NCBI RefSeq assembly: GCF_026151205.1
Contig: NC_087077.1
Location: 806,001 to 870,000 of the forward strand
Length of the DNA stretch: 64,000 nt
Direction: 5' to 3'
Source of the DNA: Bolinopsis microptera
Taxonomy: Eukaryota > Ctenophora > Tentaculata > Lobata > Bolinopsidae
The notes below the pieces were generated by a model. That model was not told where the DNA came from and made no database searches. It worked only from the letters and a program-made list of their open reading frames with translations. Position numbers and translations under genes: made by a program. Every line of letters begins with the position of its first letter. Position 1 is the first letter of the stretch. Below are positions 11,614 through 21,542 of the stretch, in pieces.

Positions 11614-12423
11614 TACCTTATCGGACCTTATTTGGACAGACATTACTTGAGCGCTGGAGGCCCTAGCGTTCATTTTAATGTCCGTTCAAATAAAGTCCGT
11701 TCAATTAATGTCCGTCCAAGTTAAAGTCCGTTGAATTTTCAAAAAATTTTTCAATTCGAACTTTTTGTCCAGAATATGACAACTTTTTGATTTCAGTCAA
11801 TTTCAATAGCTATCATTAGACTAAACTATATCGTTAAATTAATAAAAACAAGGTATTATAAAATTTTAACAATCAGAATTGTAAATATCACATTATTGCA
11901 TGATCACTATACTATCTTGAAGTTGATCTTCGGCTTTTTCTACCTCCACATTTTCTCTTACAACTGGTTGTCTGTCCAACTCGTAGTCGTACCGGGCAAT
12001 GAACGATCCCAACTGCCCTACTAGAGAGATACTTGAATGCCTAAAGTACAGCTTAAGCTTTATCTCTAGCCCCCCACTTGGTATAGGCGACCTTCGGTGG
12101 CTTATGTCAGCTACGATACCTTCTACCATACCACCCATCTCGATAAAGTAGAAGACAAACCGGGATATCTCCCTAAGTATGTGACCGCCGGCATCTAATC
12201 TAGTCCTGTAGGTACCTTCGTACCTTATCTGCACAGCGCAGATAAGCTTACTGTATGAAAAATGGATTTAAAAATCATTTGCTAAAATTAACAAAACGTC
12301 AAAAAAAGATGACAAAAATTAGGATTTTTGATGGTTTTGATTGCCTTCTAGCGTTCATATTAATGTCCGTTCATAATTATGTCCGTTCAAGTAATGTCCG
12401 TCCAAATAAGGTCCGATAAGGTA
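11614..12423. mobile_element. 810-bp inverted-repeat DNA element with TA ends
   Basis: The terminal inverted repeats are about 37 bp with one or two mismatches, each beginning TACCTTATCGGACCTTATTT when read inward. Just inside both ends, short spaced copies of AATGTCCGTTCA recur. The TA dinucleotide at each edge fits a TA target-site duplication, as in Tc1/mariner-type elements (inference). No transposase is present. One small ORF lies inside (11893-12234, -). The outer flanks share a further imperfect copy of TCAATATAGTGCA. Confidence 0.75.
11893..12234 (-). CDS. Hypothetical 113-aa ORF inside inverted-repeat element
   Basis: The frame is open from ATG at 12234 to the stop at 11893, entirely inside the 810-bp element. 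I do not recognise the protein. It has mixed hydrophobic and charged composition, an alternating strand-like middle (GGLEIKLKLYFRHSSISLVG) and an acidic C-terminus (VEVEKAEDQLQDS). It is too short for a transposase and has no DDE signature. It could be a captured host exon, a fragment of a larger element protein, or a chance frame. Confidence 0.35.
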   Translation of the reverse strand: MQIRYEGTYRTRLDAGGHILREISRFVFYFIEMGGMVEGIVADISHRRSPIPSGGLEIKLKLYFRHSSISLVGQLGSFIARYDYELDRQPVVRENVEVEKAEDQLQDSIVIMQ

Positions 12424-12560
12424 CTCAATATAGTGCACTCTACTAGTACTATCAGGATGTATAATTATAATTTGGAATCACCGGGGTGCTATGATGCAGC
12501 CTTTCATAACTCCGCATATTTCCAATTGTGCTAGCTAACAATGGAGTCTGAGGTCAGCTC

Positions 12561-12910
12561 AACGGCTTAGTGGCTCAGTTGGTTAATCTGCCTGGCATTG
12601 CTTGAGGCACCAGGTTCGATTCCCGACTCTGTCACTAGCCGTGGGGTGAGCGTCGTCGACGCTCAGCTAAGAATCCTGAGTGGTCTATGCAGCCCCCCAG
12701 TCCACTCAGCCAAATACTCGAGAAATCGGGTGTGAGGGTTAAATGAGGAGCTGCCCATTGCAGCAAAGTCTCGGACGAAGAAAGTATGGTACACACTACC
12801 TTAACCGTCACTGACCTAATGTATAATTGAATCCTTCGGCTTCCTGTAATTGGCTGGTTACACACTTGTGTAACAATGTGGCTGTTGAAATGTCCGAAGT
12901 AAAATAAGTG
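12561..12910 (+). mobile_element. tRNA-derived SINE
   Basis: A tRNA-like head carries an A box (AGTGGCTCAGTTGG at 12569) and a B box (GGTTCGATTCC at 12613) at the usual spacing. A tRNA-unrelated body of about 280 bases follows and ends near GTCCGAAGTAAAATAAG. RNA polymerase III promoter logic and a non-tRNA 3' half define a SINE. No clear A-tail or target-site duplication was identified. Confidence 0.75.
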
Positions 12911-13770
12911 TTGAGATTAACACTAACTTGTAGTGATCAATTGTATCGATCAGCTCCCATTAAGTTCAAATTTTACATTCACACAGCATGAGATAAGTGA
13001 ACAACAAACGACCGAATAGACTTCAAGTTCGTAAAGGATCGTCGCTTGAGATATTCGGAGATTTCAAAACTTTTAGGAAAATGTTAATTTTCTGACATTA
13101 AATCAGAGGTTGGAAATTTGATATTCCAAACCTTTTAGATAAATTTGATAACCATCGATCATACACTACACATTCTCGAGAATTGCCAGTCACACTTATA
13201 GTCACTACACATCTTAAACAATAATCTCAGAATGTGTGTCTGTGTGTGTGTCTGTCTGTCTGTGTGTCGGTCTGTCTGTGCGCGTGTAATTTCCGAGCGG
13301 CTTAATCAAGAAAATGGTTAGAGCCACTAATGCATGTTTTCAAATATAATAGGCGGGTGTGGTGTGGAGTTAATAAGGGTTAATTTCTAAAACGATTTAA
13401 ATAAAAATGGAAAGCGGTTCATGAATTGCTCACCTATTCCTAATGCGGGTTTTGACTCAGTGGCCGGTAAATACTCCTACCCTTTCTAACTGCGCCAGCG
13501 AGGCCGGGTTACACTAGTTCTTACATTCCATATGTTCTCAGGAGTCTAAACGTACTCCATGTGATGTAGGAAAATAGAACAATGATCTGACGACGAATGC
13601 CTGAAATATCAACACAACTTTAAGAATAATAACTTTCCATTTACCATACTTTATTGAAAACCGATCCACTCGTGAGCGCCAGTTAGAATTAGAATTTCTT
13701 GATAATGCTTTTGATTTTGTAAATTTTATTTGATTGTGGAATGAGTGTAGAGTAAAACATAATTTTCTAG
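12911..13770. other. Intergenic sequence without recognised genes
   Basis: Nothing coding is recognised. A TG/TCTG microsatellite occupies 13232-13287. Confidence 0.5.
13232..13287 (+). repeat. TG/TCTG microsatellite
   Basis: Interrupted runs of TG and TCTG dinucleotide or tetranucleotide units. Confidence 0.85.
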
Positions 13771-13890
13771 TACAATTTCAATTTAACGATACAAGACTTA
13801 GTGGCTAAATATGTACTACAGAAACCACGGTAATTTAGCATTTTGACCTACATAATGTAGGTCAAAATGCTAAATCACCGTGGTTTCTGC
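13771..13890 (+). repeat. Upstream paralogous block, copy 1 left half, with local palindrome
   Basis: 13771-13813 closely matches 17829 onward, upstream of the second MACPF gene. Copy 1 additionally carries a near-perfect inverted repeat: arms 13819-13853 and 13855-13889 around one base. Copy 2 has only the right-arm counterpart. The palindrome therefore arose after the duplication or was lost from copy 2. The block resumes at 15076 after an insertion. Confidence 0.8.
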
Positions 13891-15075
13891 GGTGACCGAC
13901 AACTAAGGACCCCTCATTCAGGCCCCTGCAGCTATCACATCACATGGCCCAATCAGTGACATTTGTGATGTGATCCATATTCGAGCCGGACAACCAAGAA
14001 CCTAGTGGTAGGGTTCACATGACAGTTTAGTAAGTAGCTGTGTATTATGAAGTATAATATTAAGAAGAGTTCATCTCTCGGCATGTGTTCACATAACGGA
14101 CGTGAGCCAGGGTCGAAAGGGGCTGGTTCTCGTATCAGCCACTGCAGTACCATATTCACCGTGATTGGTTCTGCCTATTGATTATTCGACTGCTTTTGGA
14201 CGGTTATAGTTGGGTTAGCTAGTTAGAATAAGATGTCGGCCCCCTATTGTTAATGATATGGTTTAATTATAATCATACATGGTTTGTAAGCTGTGGTCAG
14301 TTTACTACCACCCTCATCAGATAAACATTTCACGTGTGGCAGTGCAATTGTTTCATATTCTAGCTCAAACTTAGCTCTCCTTCAAAGTTTTATTGGTTTT
14401 CAAGAAAACAACAATTTCAAAGTTTGGCACCGGTAGTCTCTTAATAAGTTTCACGTCTTTGTGTTTTCAGTCTCGACTTTACCTCATCGCATCGGAGTTT
14501 GTTGACATACCACCACTAATTGTGCACCAAAGAAATAAATCCATTATATTGGTTCGATGTAATGAGAGACAGTCTAAACATCAAAAGTTTGAGAGCTGGA
14601 AGATTAAACAATTGGTTAGCTCCTCAAATTCAGCCCTCGGTGCAAGACCGACGATAATGAAACTTCTAGATAATTAAACAATGTAGTTGAGATTTGAATC
14701 TAAAGGATTGTGACATTCAGGGCAAATGAACGAGCGAGGACTATTGTTATGCAGCTGTTACGTACCGACTCAAAAACGGCTGAATCCCCGCCTAGAAAGA
14801 AAACTCATCTCACAGTTTTCTTAGTTATAAATTACTTCGACTTGGCGATTCAAATTTGTTTACTCCTATCAACTTAATCCTCTCGAGCAATGAAACATTT
14901 CTGTCCGGATCTGCACAGCACACGGAATGTTTAAAGTATCTCCAGAGGTTCTTAGTTGTCAGGGATATGTAAATGAAATGATTGGTTCTTAGTTGTCGGA
15001 GCTGATTGCATTTCCCAAGCTAGCATGTTAATTAGTTAACTAGTTAAAATTGACAGGTTCTTAGTTGTCCGTCAG
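13891..15075. mobile_element. About 1.18-kb non-autonomous insertion (polymorphic with paralogous block)
   Basis: The ends are inverted: CCGACAACTAAGGA near 13897 and its near-complement TTCTTAGTTGTCCG ending near 15072. Extra internal copies lie near 13986 (right arm sense), 14948 and 14985. The paralogous block at 17829-18238 lacks this segment, and its sequence runs straight from the palindrome arm into the CTG-rich stretch. That is a natural empty site. No transposase ORF is present; the 94-codon frame at 14393-14677 has no recognised domain. Confidence 0.7.
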
Positions 15076-15300
15076 CAGTTGCTGCTGAGTGCTGCTGCTG
15101 CAATATGTGTCTGCCTGCAGTGGTGTCTTTAGTTTTATTGGTTGTATGATTATAGTGTCAGTGATGGGCTCACTTAAAACAATTCTCATTTATCTTATTA
15201 ATAACTATGATGCAATCTTGAGGCAATCTTTGGTAGTATTTAAAATTAAATACAATTAATCCACTCTATCTAGGATGTCTAGTTTTAAATTTTGTAAATT
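15076..15300 (+). promoter_or_regulatory. Conserved 5' region of MACPF gene 1
   Basis: Closely similar to 17910-18245 upstream of MACPF gene 2, from the CTGCTG stretch through AATCCACTCTATCTAGG. Gene 2 starts translation directly after this motif. In gene 1 the equivalent ATG (15279, ATGTCTAGTTTT) opens only a 13-codon frame, and the real coding start is 15445. About 130 bases present in copy 2 (near 18045-18180) are absent here. The region probably carries the shared promoter and 5' UTR (inference). Confidence 0.55.
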
Positions 15301-15444
15301 TCATGTTGATTGTTGAAGTTGAACGATTGTGGAACCTTTTGGTGAGCTGGATACCGAAACATTTGGCTGAATTTTTGTGAAACTTGATTTTGATAAAGCA
15401 GTTGACCCACATTGATAAATAATCTAAAAGAAATTACCAGGTAA

Positions 15445-16995
15445 ATGGCCGAAGTAAATATGGGCGACCTCTTCGGTGGTCTCAAGGTCGGTGGTGGGTG
15501 GTCTCCTGATGACAAAGAAAAGCTCGAGGGTGTTTTAAATGGTGTTGTAGGTGGTGTAAAGGAAATCTATGATCATATTCACGATCACGATGAAGTGGTT
15601 TACAACGAAGAAAATAAATACTTGTTCAGCTATCTCTCAAAACTTCGTTTTTCTTATAGAGTCGATCCAAAAGAGCCGTCCCTGCTGTCCTATGTTAACC
15701 AAATCTTTAAGAAATCTCAAGATTTGGATATGGAGGACAAAAAATATCATGAAAATCATTTCAAGATAATGAAGGAGGATAACACGCACAGCAAGTCGTA
15801 CTATTTGGACGATAGTCACAGTTTTGCCAAGGACGTTGCTACTGGATTCAACGTTGGAGGATGTTACGGAGCATTTTGTCTGGGAGCGCTGTTGTCAGCT
15901 GACTACAGCTCATCTTCATCGTATAAGTATAAAACAGCTCGTTATGAGAGATTAGTAGTTGCCCAAAAATACATTTGCCTCGCGAAAAAGGATTTCAAAG
16001 AATCTCCTACTGAGTATCTCACGACAGGGTTTAAGGAAACTGTTGCAAAATATTCTGATCCTAAAGATCTTGAGGAGCATTTGGGGACGTTTTACGCGTG
16101 GAAAATAAAACTTGGTGGGTGCATCAAGAAATCATTCGTAATGGAAATATCCGAAGATGACGATCAGGAAAAAATAGAAGCGGAGCTAATACTTCACTTT
16201 GGGCCAAAGTTTTTAAGTCCGGGGTCAGCAGCTAGCAGTACCAAGTATATCAAAAGAAAAAGCAATAAAACAGCAAGCTTGAAAATGGAAATGTCAATGA
16301 AAGGGGGTAAACCAGAGCTTTGGTTGGCTGAATCAGACGAATCAGACGAATCGTCAACAAAGACCGGGAACTCGGACTCAATCCAACAGCAATGGGCAAA
16401 TTCGTTTGACAATACCAATTTATATCCAATAGCATATGAACTGAAGCCAATATGGGAGCTTGTCAAGATACTCGACAAAGACAAAGGTGAACAGTTTGAA
16501 GTTTATTTGAAAGAAAAGTGGGAGAAACTTGAAATGGAGATTAAGGGGGCTTCTTTCTTGAATTCTAAAAGTGGACACTCGCTGGAAAATGTCAAAGAAA
16601 TCGTCAAGTTTTGTAATGATTATGTGAACACATGCGAGGAACATCTGGTTAGAGCTCAAAACAAAATAGAACAATTTTCGTTCATCATCCGCTTATTCGA
16701 CTTCAAAAGATATGATCATTGGAAAGATGCAGCCGAGGAGGGAAAAGAAGTTTTTACTCAATTGATTGTTGATATCGATAATCCTTCGAAAACGATCAAG
16801 GATCTCATTGAATTCGCAGAGAAAAAAAGTTCATACTTCAGAATTCATGCGGAGGAGAACAAGGGCCCATACTGGTCTGAGCTCTATAAAAACCATTCAG
16901 AAAGGCTGATGGAAGTTTGTAAAATGATAGAAGAGGGTAGGGCAAAGCTTACATCCACAAACCCTGTTGAATGCAGTGAAGACACAACTAATTGA
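15445..16995 (+). CDS. MACPF-domain protein 1
   Basis: A single open frame of 516 codons. The MACPF (membrane attack complex/perforin) signature is visible as HLGTFYAWKIKLGG at residues 212-225, matching the family's Y/F-G-T-H-Y...LGG pattern. It is followed by a GG at 287-288 and the conserved end-of-domain pattern W317 ... YPIAYELKPIWELV (327-340). Upstream, residues 133-160 (TGFNVGGCYGAFCLGALLSA) form the glycine- and small-residue-rich strand region. The His of the classic GTH triplet is replaced by Phe (GTF). The C-terminal 170 residues are helical and charged. No N-terminal signal peptide is evident, unusual for secreted pore formers; the protein may be cytosolic or released unconventionally. 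It is a paralogue of the gene at 18239. Pore formation is a family property, not shown here. Confidence 0.8.
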   Translation: MAEVNMGDLFGGLKVGGGWSPDDKEKLEGVLNGVVGGVKEIYDHIHDHDEVVYNEENKYLFSYLSKLRFSYRVDPKEPSLLSYVNQIFKKSQDLDMEDKKYHENHFKIMKEDNTHSKSYYLDDSHSFAKDVATGFNVGGCYGAFCLGALLSADYSSSSSYKYKTARYERLVVAQKYICLAKKDFKESPTEYLTTGFKETVAKYSDPKDLEEHLGTFYAWKIKLGGCIKKSFVMEISEDDDQEKIEAELILHFGPKFLSPGSAASSTKYIKRKSNKTASLKMEMSMKGGKPELWLAESDESDESSTKTGNSDSIQQQWANSFDNTNLYPIAYELKPIWELVKILDKDKGEQFEVYLKEKWEKLEMEIKGASFLNSKSGHSLENVKEIVKFCNDYVNTCEEHLVRAQNKIEQFSFIIRLFDFKRYDHWKDAAEEGKEVFTQLIVDIDNPSKTIKDLIEFAEKKSSYFRIHAEENKGPYWSELYKNHSERLMEVCKMIEEGRAKLTSTNPVECSEDTTN

Positions 16996-17189
16996 TCAAG
17001 GAAATAGGAATCTGACATTTTAGTATTTTAGTATTATCTTAGTATTATTTTTAAATTATGTCAGTAAGAAACAGATCTAGACATTTTTAATTTTTTCCCA
17101 TTTTTAATTTTGTAACATTTTAATGTACAATTTAGAATGATTCAATAAGCAAGTATTTGCAGAAATGCATGAAAAAACTGCATGGATAT

Positions 17190-17340
17190 CTTAAAAATTA
17201 TGCAGAAAACGGTTGGAAGTTTTTAAATGACAGACGAGGACAGAGCAAAGCATAGACCCACACAAGTTTTGAACAGCGAAGATAAATCTTATTGATCAAG
17301 GAAACAGAAATTTCAGTATGTTAGACTTTAGTAGGAAACA
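17190..17340 (+). pseudogene. 3' relic of a third MACPF copy
   Basis: The segment closely resembles the 3' end of MACPF gene 2: the codons for VLNSEDKS, the stop context TTGATCA and the following GGAACAGA-like 3' UTR. The preceding bases align only with indels. No MACPF core is present. This indicates at least three ancestral copies at this locus. Confidence 0.65.
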
Positions 17341-17828
17341 GACATTTTTATCATTAATAAATTACTCTTCACTACTTAATGAATGAAAGTAATTTGGTTT
17401 TATTTTCTTACTCAAACCATAAATTAATAAATCGGGTCAACTCGCTAAAAGGAATTGTGCATGTGACAAACAATCAGTATAGCAGAGTCTGGCAAAGCTC
17501 CAAATTTGTCTGCGGAAGCTCCATCGATACTCTGTGAACCATGAGTGAACACTAAACATTGGTAAATTAAAATTTATTGGCGAGCGCTATTTCTGTTTTT
17601 ACTCGCCCTTGTTAAACAATTGCAGATCAGAAGAGACTTAAGGAATTAAGGGACAATAGATTAAAAGAGACTTAACCACAATGGCCAGATTTATCTACAA
17701 ATACAACTTGTGAAGCGATATCAGTTTTACAATTAATCTTCTAATACATAATAGCTGATAGTAATAAAAATTTACCTGGAAAAAATACTATTTCCAGGTA
17801 ATGAAGCTGAAACCCGAACTGATGTGAG
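17341..17828. other. Intergenic between MACPF copies
   Basis: No coding sequence was recognised. AATAAA at 17356-17361 could be the old poly(A) signal of the relic copy. Confidence 0.4.
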
Positions 17829-18238
17829 TACAATTTCAATTTAACGATACAAGACTTAGTGGCTAAATATGTAGGTCAAAACGCAGTGGGGTGAAATTAC
17901 TAAATTACCGTGGTTTTTGCAGTTGCTGCTGCTGCAAATGTGTCTGCAGTGGTGTCTTTAGTTTTATTGGTTGTATGATTATAGTGTCAGTGATGGGCTT
18001 ACTTAAAACAATTCTCATTTATCTTATAAATAACTATGATTCAGATAAAGGTAATCCAAAACGTGCTGTGAGCTGCTTTGTTAAGAATGTTTGCAATTTT
18101 GCATTGCTGTCGTTTTATTGTAAAATTATATGGTGCCGTTTTATATTGACTTTTAGTTTCAATTCTGTTGAGTAAATGAAAAGGTAACGAGGCAATCTTG
18201 GGGTAGTATTTAAGTACAATTAATCCACTCTATCTAGG
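17829..18238 (+). promoter_or_regulatory. Conserved 5' region of MACPF gene 2
   Basis: The uninterrupted version of the block split at 13771-13890 and 15076-15300. A TATTTAAG element lies about 30 bases before the ATG. The block lacks the 1.18-kb insertion found upstream of gene 1. Confidence 0.55.
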
Positions 18239-20191
18239 ATGTCTAGTTTTTTGATGAATTTTCGAGAAATCATCTTTAAGAGCGGCGAATTGGAGTCAAT
18301 TATTGGAGATGAAAGATCAGCAGCAACATTGCCGCCTGAACCAGATGACGGCCCAGACTTTGAAATAGAACCAAGGGATGAAGATGAGCTGTCAAATAGG
18401 GAAGGTTATCATGACTTGGTTGAAAATGTGCAATCCATGGAAATGGTTTACCATAAAGCTACTCCAGTCACACCAACAACATCCGATAGACGGCTAACAC
18501 CTCCACCCGAGCCGAGAGTCCAGGCTCATGAAATTGATTATCATAAATCTAAAAATTATGGGAGGACGAGTAGGGCCGAAATCCCTTTTGAATATGGTGA
18601 AAGCAAGCAAAGAACATCCGATAGTGTGCTTACACCTCCACCCGAGCCGAGAGTCCAGGCTCATGAAATTGTTTCTGATTATCATAAATCCTCAAAATAT
18701 GAGCGGAAGGGTAGGGAAATCCCTTTTGAATATGGTAAACGCAAGCAAACAAACAACGTGATTTTGAAGCCACCTGCAACGTTTCATCAAGTTGGTTTTA
18801 GAGAAGTCCATTCTAACCAAGAAGGCACTGAAATCTTGTTTAACTATCTTTCAAAACTTCGTTTTTCTTATCGGATTAATCCGTCAGAACCGACTCTCCT
18901 CTCCTATGTTGACGAAATATTTATGCGACCCGAAGATACAAAACTTGACCATGAAACGTATTATAGAAAATATTTCACTATCATGGAGGAGGATAACAAT
19001 TATAGCAAGTCGTACTATTTGGACGATAGTCGCTGTTTTGCCAAGGACGTTGCGACTGGATTCAACGTTGGAGGATGTTACGGAGCATTTTGTCTGGGAG
19101 CACTCATGTCAGCTGACTACAGCTCATCTATATCCTATAGGACTGCTCGTTATGAGTCCTCAACTATCATCGAAAAGTACATCTGCTTTACGAAAAGGGA
19201 ATTCAAAGAACACCCTGACAATTTTCTCACAGCAGGGTTCAGGGAAACTGTTAAAACATATTCTGATCCAAAGGATCTTGAGGAGCATTTAGGGACGTTT
19301 TACGCGTGGAAAATAAAACTTGGCGGGTGCATCAAGAAATCAGTCGTAATGGAAATATCCGAAGATGATAATCAGGAAAATATAAAAGCGGAGCTAAAAG
19401 GTCAGTTTGGAGGAAAACTTTCAAGTCTGAACTTGGGATCAGCGGGTAGTAGTACCGAATACACCAAAAGACAAATCAATGAAAAAGCAAGCATGAAAAC
19501 GGAAACGAGAACTAAAGGGGGTAAACCTGAGCTTTGGTTGGCTGAATCAGACAAATCATCTTCAAAGCCCTCGAACTCCGAGTCAATCAAACAGCAATGG
19601 GCCAATTCGTTTGACAACACCAATTTATATCCAATAGCATATGAACTGAAGCCAATATGGGAGCTTGTCAAGAAACTTGACCAAGACAAAGGTGAACGGT
19701 TTGAAGTTTATTTGAAAGAAAAGTGGGAAAAAAATGAAGTAGAGATAAACAGGGCAACTTTTTTGAATTCCAAAAGGGTAAGCTCACTGGAAAATATCAA
19801 AGAAATCCACAGGTTTTGTAAAGATTATGCTGAAACATGTGAGGAACAAGAGGTTAAAGCTCAAAACAAATTAGATATCTTCTCTTTCATTATCTGTTTC
19901 AGCGAAAGGTTTGAGAACTGGAAAGAAGCAAGCAAAAATGGAAGAGAAGTTTTTAATCAATTGATTGCTGATATCAAAAATCCTGAGAAAACAATCAAGC
20001 AATTCAGAGAATTCGTAGAAAAAAAAAGTTCGCACTTCAGAATTCATGCGGAGGAGAACAAGGGCCCATACTGGTCTGAGCTTTATAGAAACCATGCAGA
20101 AAAACTGACGGAAGTTTGTAAAATGATAGAAGAGGGCAAGGTACAGCGCAAACTGACAAAGGTTTTGAACAGTGAGGACAAATCTTCTTGA
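18239..20191 (+). CDS. MACPF-domain protein 2 with N-terminal extension
   Basis: 650 codons, one open frame. From about residue 198 to the end it is closely related to MACPF protein 1, with the same HLGTFYAWKIKLGG signature and the same YPIAYELKPIWELV motif. The first roughly 195 residues are unique: acidic and proline-rich, with a tandem duplication. TSD-x-x-LTPPPEPRVQAHEI occurs at 81-99 and again at 126-144, each followed by a DYHKS and an EIPFEYG segment. No signal peptide or transmembrane helix is seen in the extension. The ATG at 18239 follows the conserved upstream block directly. The paralogues differ mainly in the extension and in scattered charged residues of the helical C-terminal region. 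Confidence 0.8.
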   Translation: MSSFLMNFREIIFKSGELESIIGDERSAATLPPEPDDGPDFEIEPRDEDELSNREGYHDLVENVQSMEMVYHKATPVTPTTSDRRLTPPPEPRVQAHEIDYHKSKNYGRTSRAEIPFEYGESKQRTSDSVLTPPPEPRVQAHEIVSDYHKSSKYERKGREIPFEYGKRKQTNNVILKPPATFHQVGFREVHSNQEGTEILFNYLSKLRFSYRINPSEPTLLSYVDEIFMRPEDTKLDHETYYRKYFTIMEEDNNYSKSYYLDDSRCFAKDVATGFNVGGCYGAFCLGALMSADYSSSISYRTARYESSTIIEKYICFTKREFKEHPDNFLTAGFRETVKTYSDPKDLEEHLGTFYAWKIKLGGCIKKSVVMEISEDDNQENIKAELKGQFGGKLSSLNLGSAGSSTEYTKRQINEKASMKTETRTKGGKPELWLAESDKSSSKPSNSESIKQQWANSFDNTNLYPIAYELKPIWELVKKLDQDKGERFEVYLKEKWEKNEVEINRATFLNSKRVSSLENIKEIHRFCKDYAETCEEQEVKAQNKLDIFSFIICFSERFENWKEASKNGREVFNQLIADIKNPEKTIKQFREFVEKKSSHFRIHAEENKGPYWSELYRNHAEKLTEVCKMIEEGKVQRKLTKVLNSEDKSS

Positions 20192-21542
20192 TCATATGGA
20201 ACAGACATTTTAGGATGTACATTGTACAGTAGAACCTCTATCATCTAGATAATATAGTAATTATCGGGGGACAGTGAACACAGAAAATGCACGGTATATA
20301 AAAACCGGTTTAGAGCGGTTCGCATAATCCCGTTCTCCAGCCTCTGATCACAAATTTAGCCCTTCAAGTGTCTCATATTATATACTCCATACGCACGTAT
20401 TTTGTCGTATTGTGATGGGACATGCAGGTCGATAAGTGCTCAAATCACCATAATATATGGGCTATCATAAATCACAACTGTAGCACAACACGAGCCAACG
20501 TTGACTAAAAGTTTGGGAGAAAGGAGGAGGCCCGGTATATCGAGGCACCCGGTTTAAAAAGTCACGGCATATAGAGATTATAATGCATTATGGCGTGGCA
20601 AATATTCTATACTACTTCATACGTGATTTGATTATGTTTATTCTCCCACTTGAATCATAAGCGTACAATCTGTATTCTGTAGAGGAGATAGGCTGACCAT
20701 GTGGTTAAATTACGCGCGCGCGTCAGCTTTATGTCACGGTAATTGCTGAAAAGTCAGTCTTTTTATGATGATATGCTCTAGCGCCTTCCTTATAGCAAAA
20801 CATTATTTTACACTTTTTGTTTCTCAAAAAACTGCGCTAAAAAACTATGAGATATTACGAGGATTACTCTGTTCACGTCTTCAGGAGAGAGGTAAGACAC
20901 AGCAATTCAGTTTATCAATAGTTTATGTCAACAATTTATTATCAAAGCAAATACAAATTTTGTCATATTGGTCAAACTTAACACTGTAAAAAAGTCACAA
21001 CTTAGGTCCATCAAATATCAAAAAGCAAAACAATTATATTCCACTTTAGAAACACATCATTACGAGTTCAATACATGATCAAAAAAGTTGTTTTCTCTAT
21101 AAAATTCTCAGTTCTAAAGTACAAAGGATCTTTTGAAAATGATTCTGGGGAAATTCTATTTTTCAAAGATTTGCGTTGTTTAATAACACGATGACTTTTA
21201 ACAAAGCTTACTATATACTATACTACTAAATTGCCCCATGAAACACGATACACAATAGTAAACCATACAAATATGATCTGTACGTGTTTTTAGTTTCAAA
21301 TCAGCCGGGTTTTTTCAAAAAATATAAAAATTTATGTAAATGGCAAATAGTAAAATAACGATCACACAGGTCACAATTTCATTTCACATAAAAATAACAA
21401 CACCTAAACGCTATTTTCTCTCGCTCTTGAATACGATCCATTGTATTCACATAATAATTATCTCAGAGATGCGCATTGCTCAAGTTAAGTTAATCAAAAT
21501 ACAATTCAAGTTCACTTTTCTAATGACTATTAAATATTATAC
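20192..21542. other. Intergenic stretch between MACPF genes and ankyrin/SOCS gene
   Basis: No gene was recognised. 20229-20245 (CAGTAGAACCTCTATCAT) resembles the terminal repeat of pogo/Tigger-type elements. A possible inverted partner near 20570-20590 is weak, so no element is called. Short frames at 20765-20989 and 21340-21546 look like chance. Confidence 0.4.

Noticed and set aside
12561-12632. Functional tRNA gene
   Set aside because: A and B boxes are present, but the sequence does not fold into a full cloverleaf with an acceptor stem and continues into a SINE body.
20229-20590. pogo/Tigger-like element
   Set aside because: Only one end resembles the terminal repeat. The inverted partner is weak and there is no TA duplication that I could confirm.
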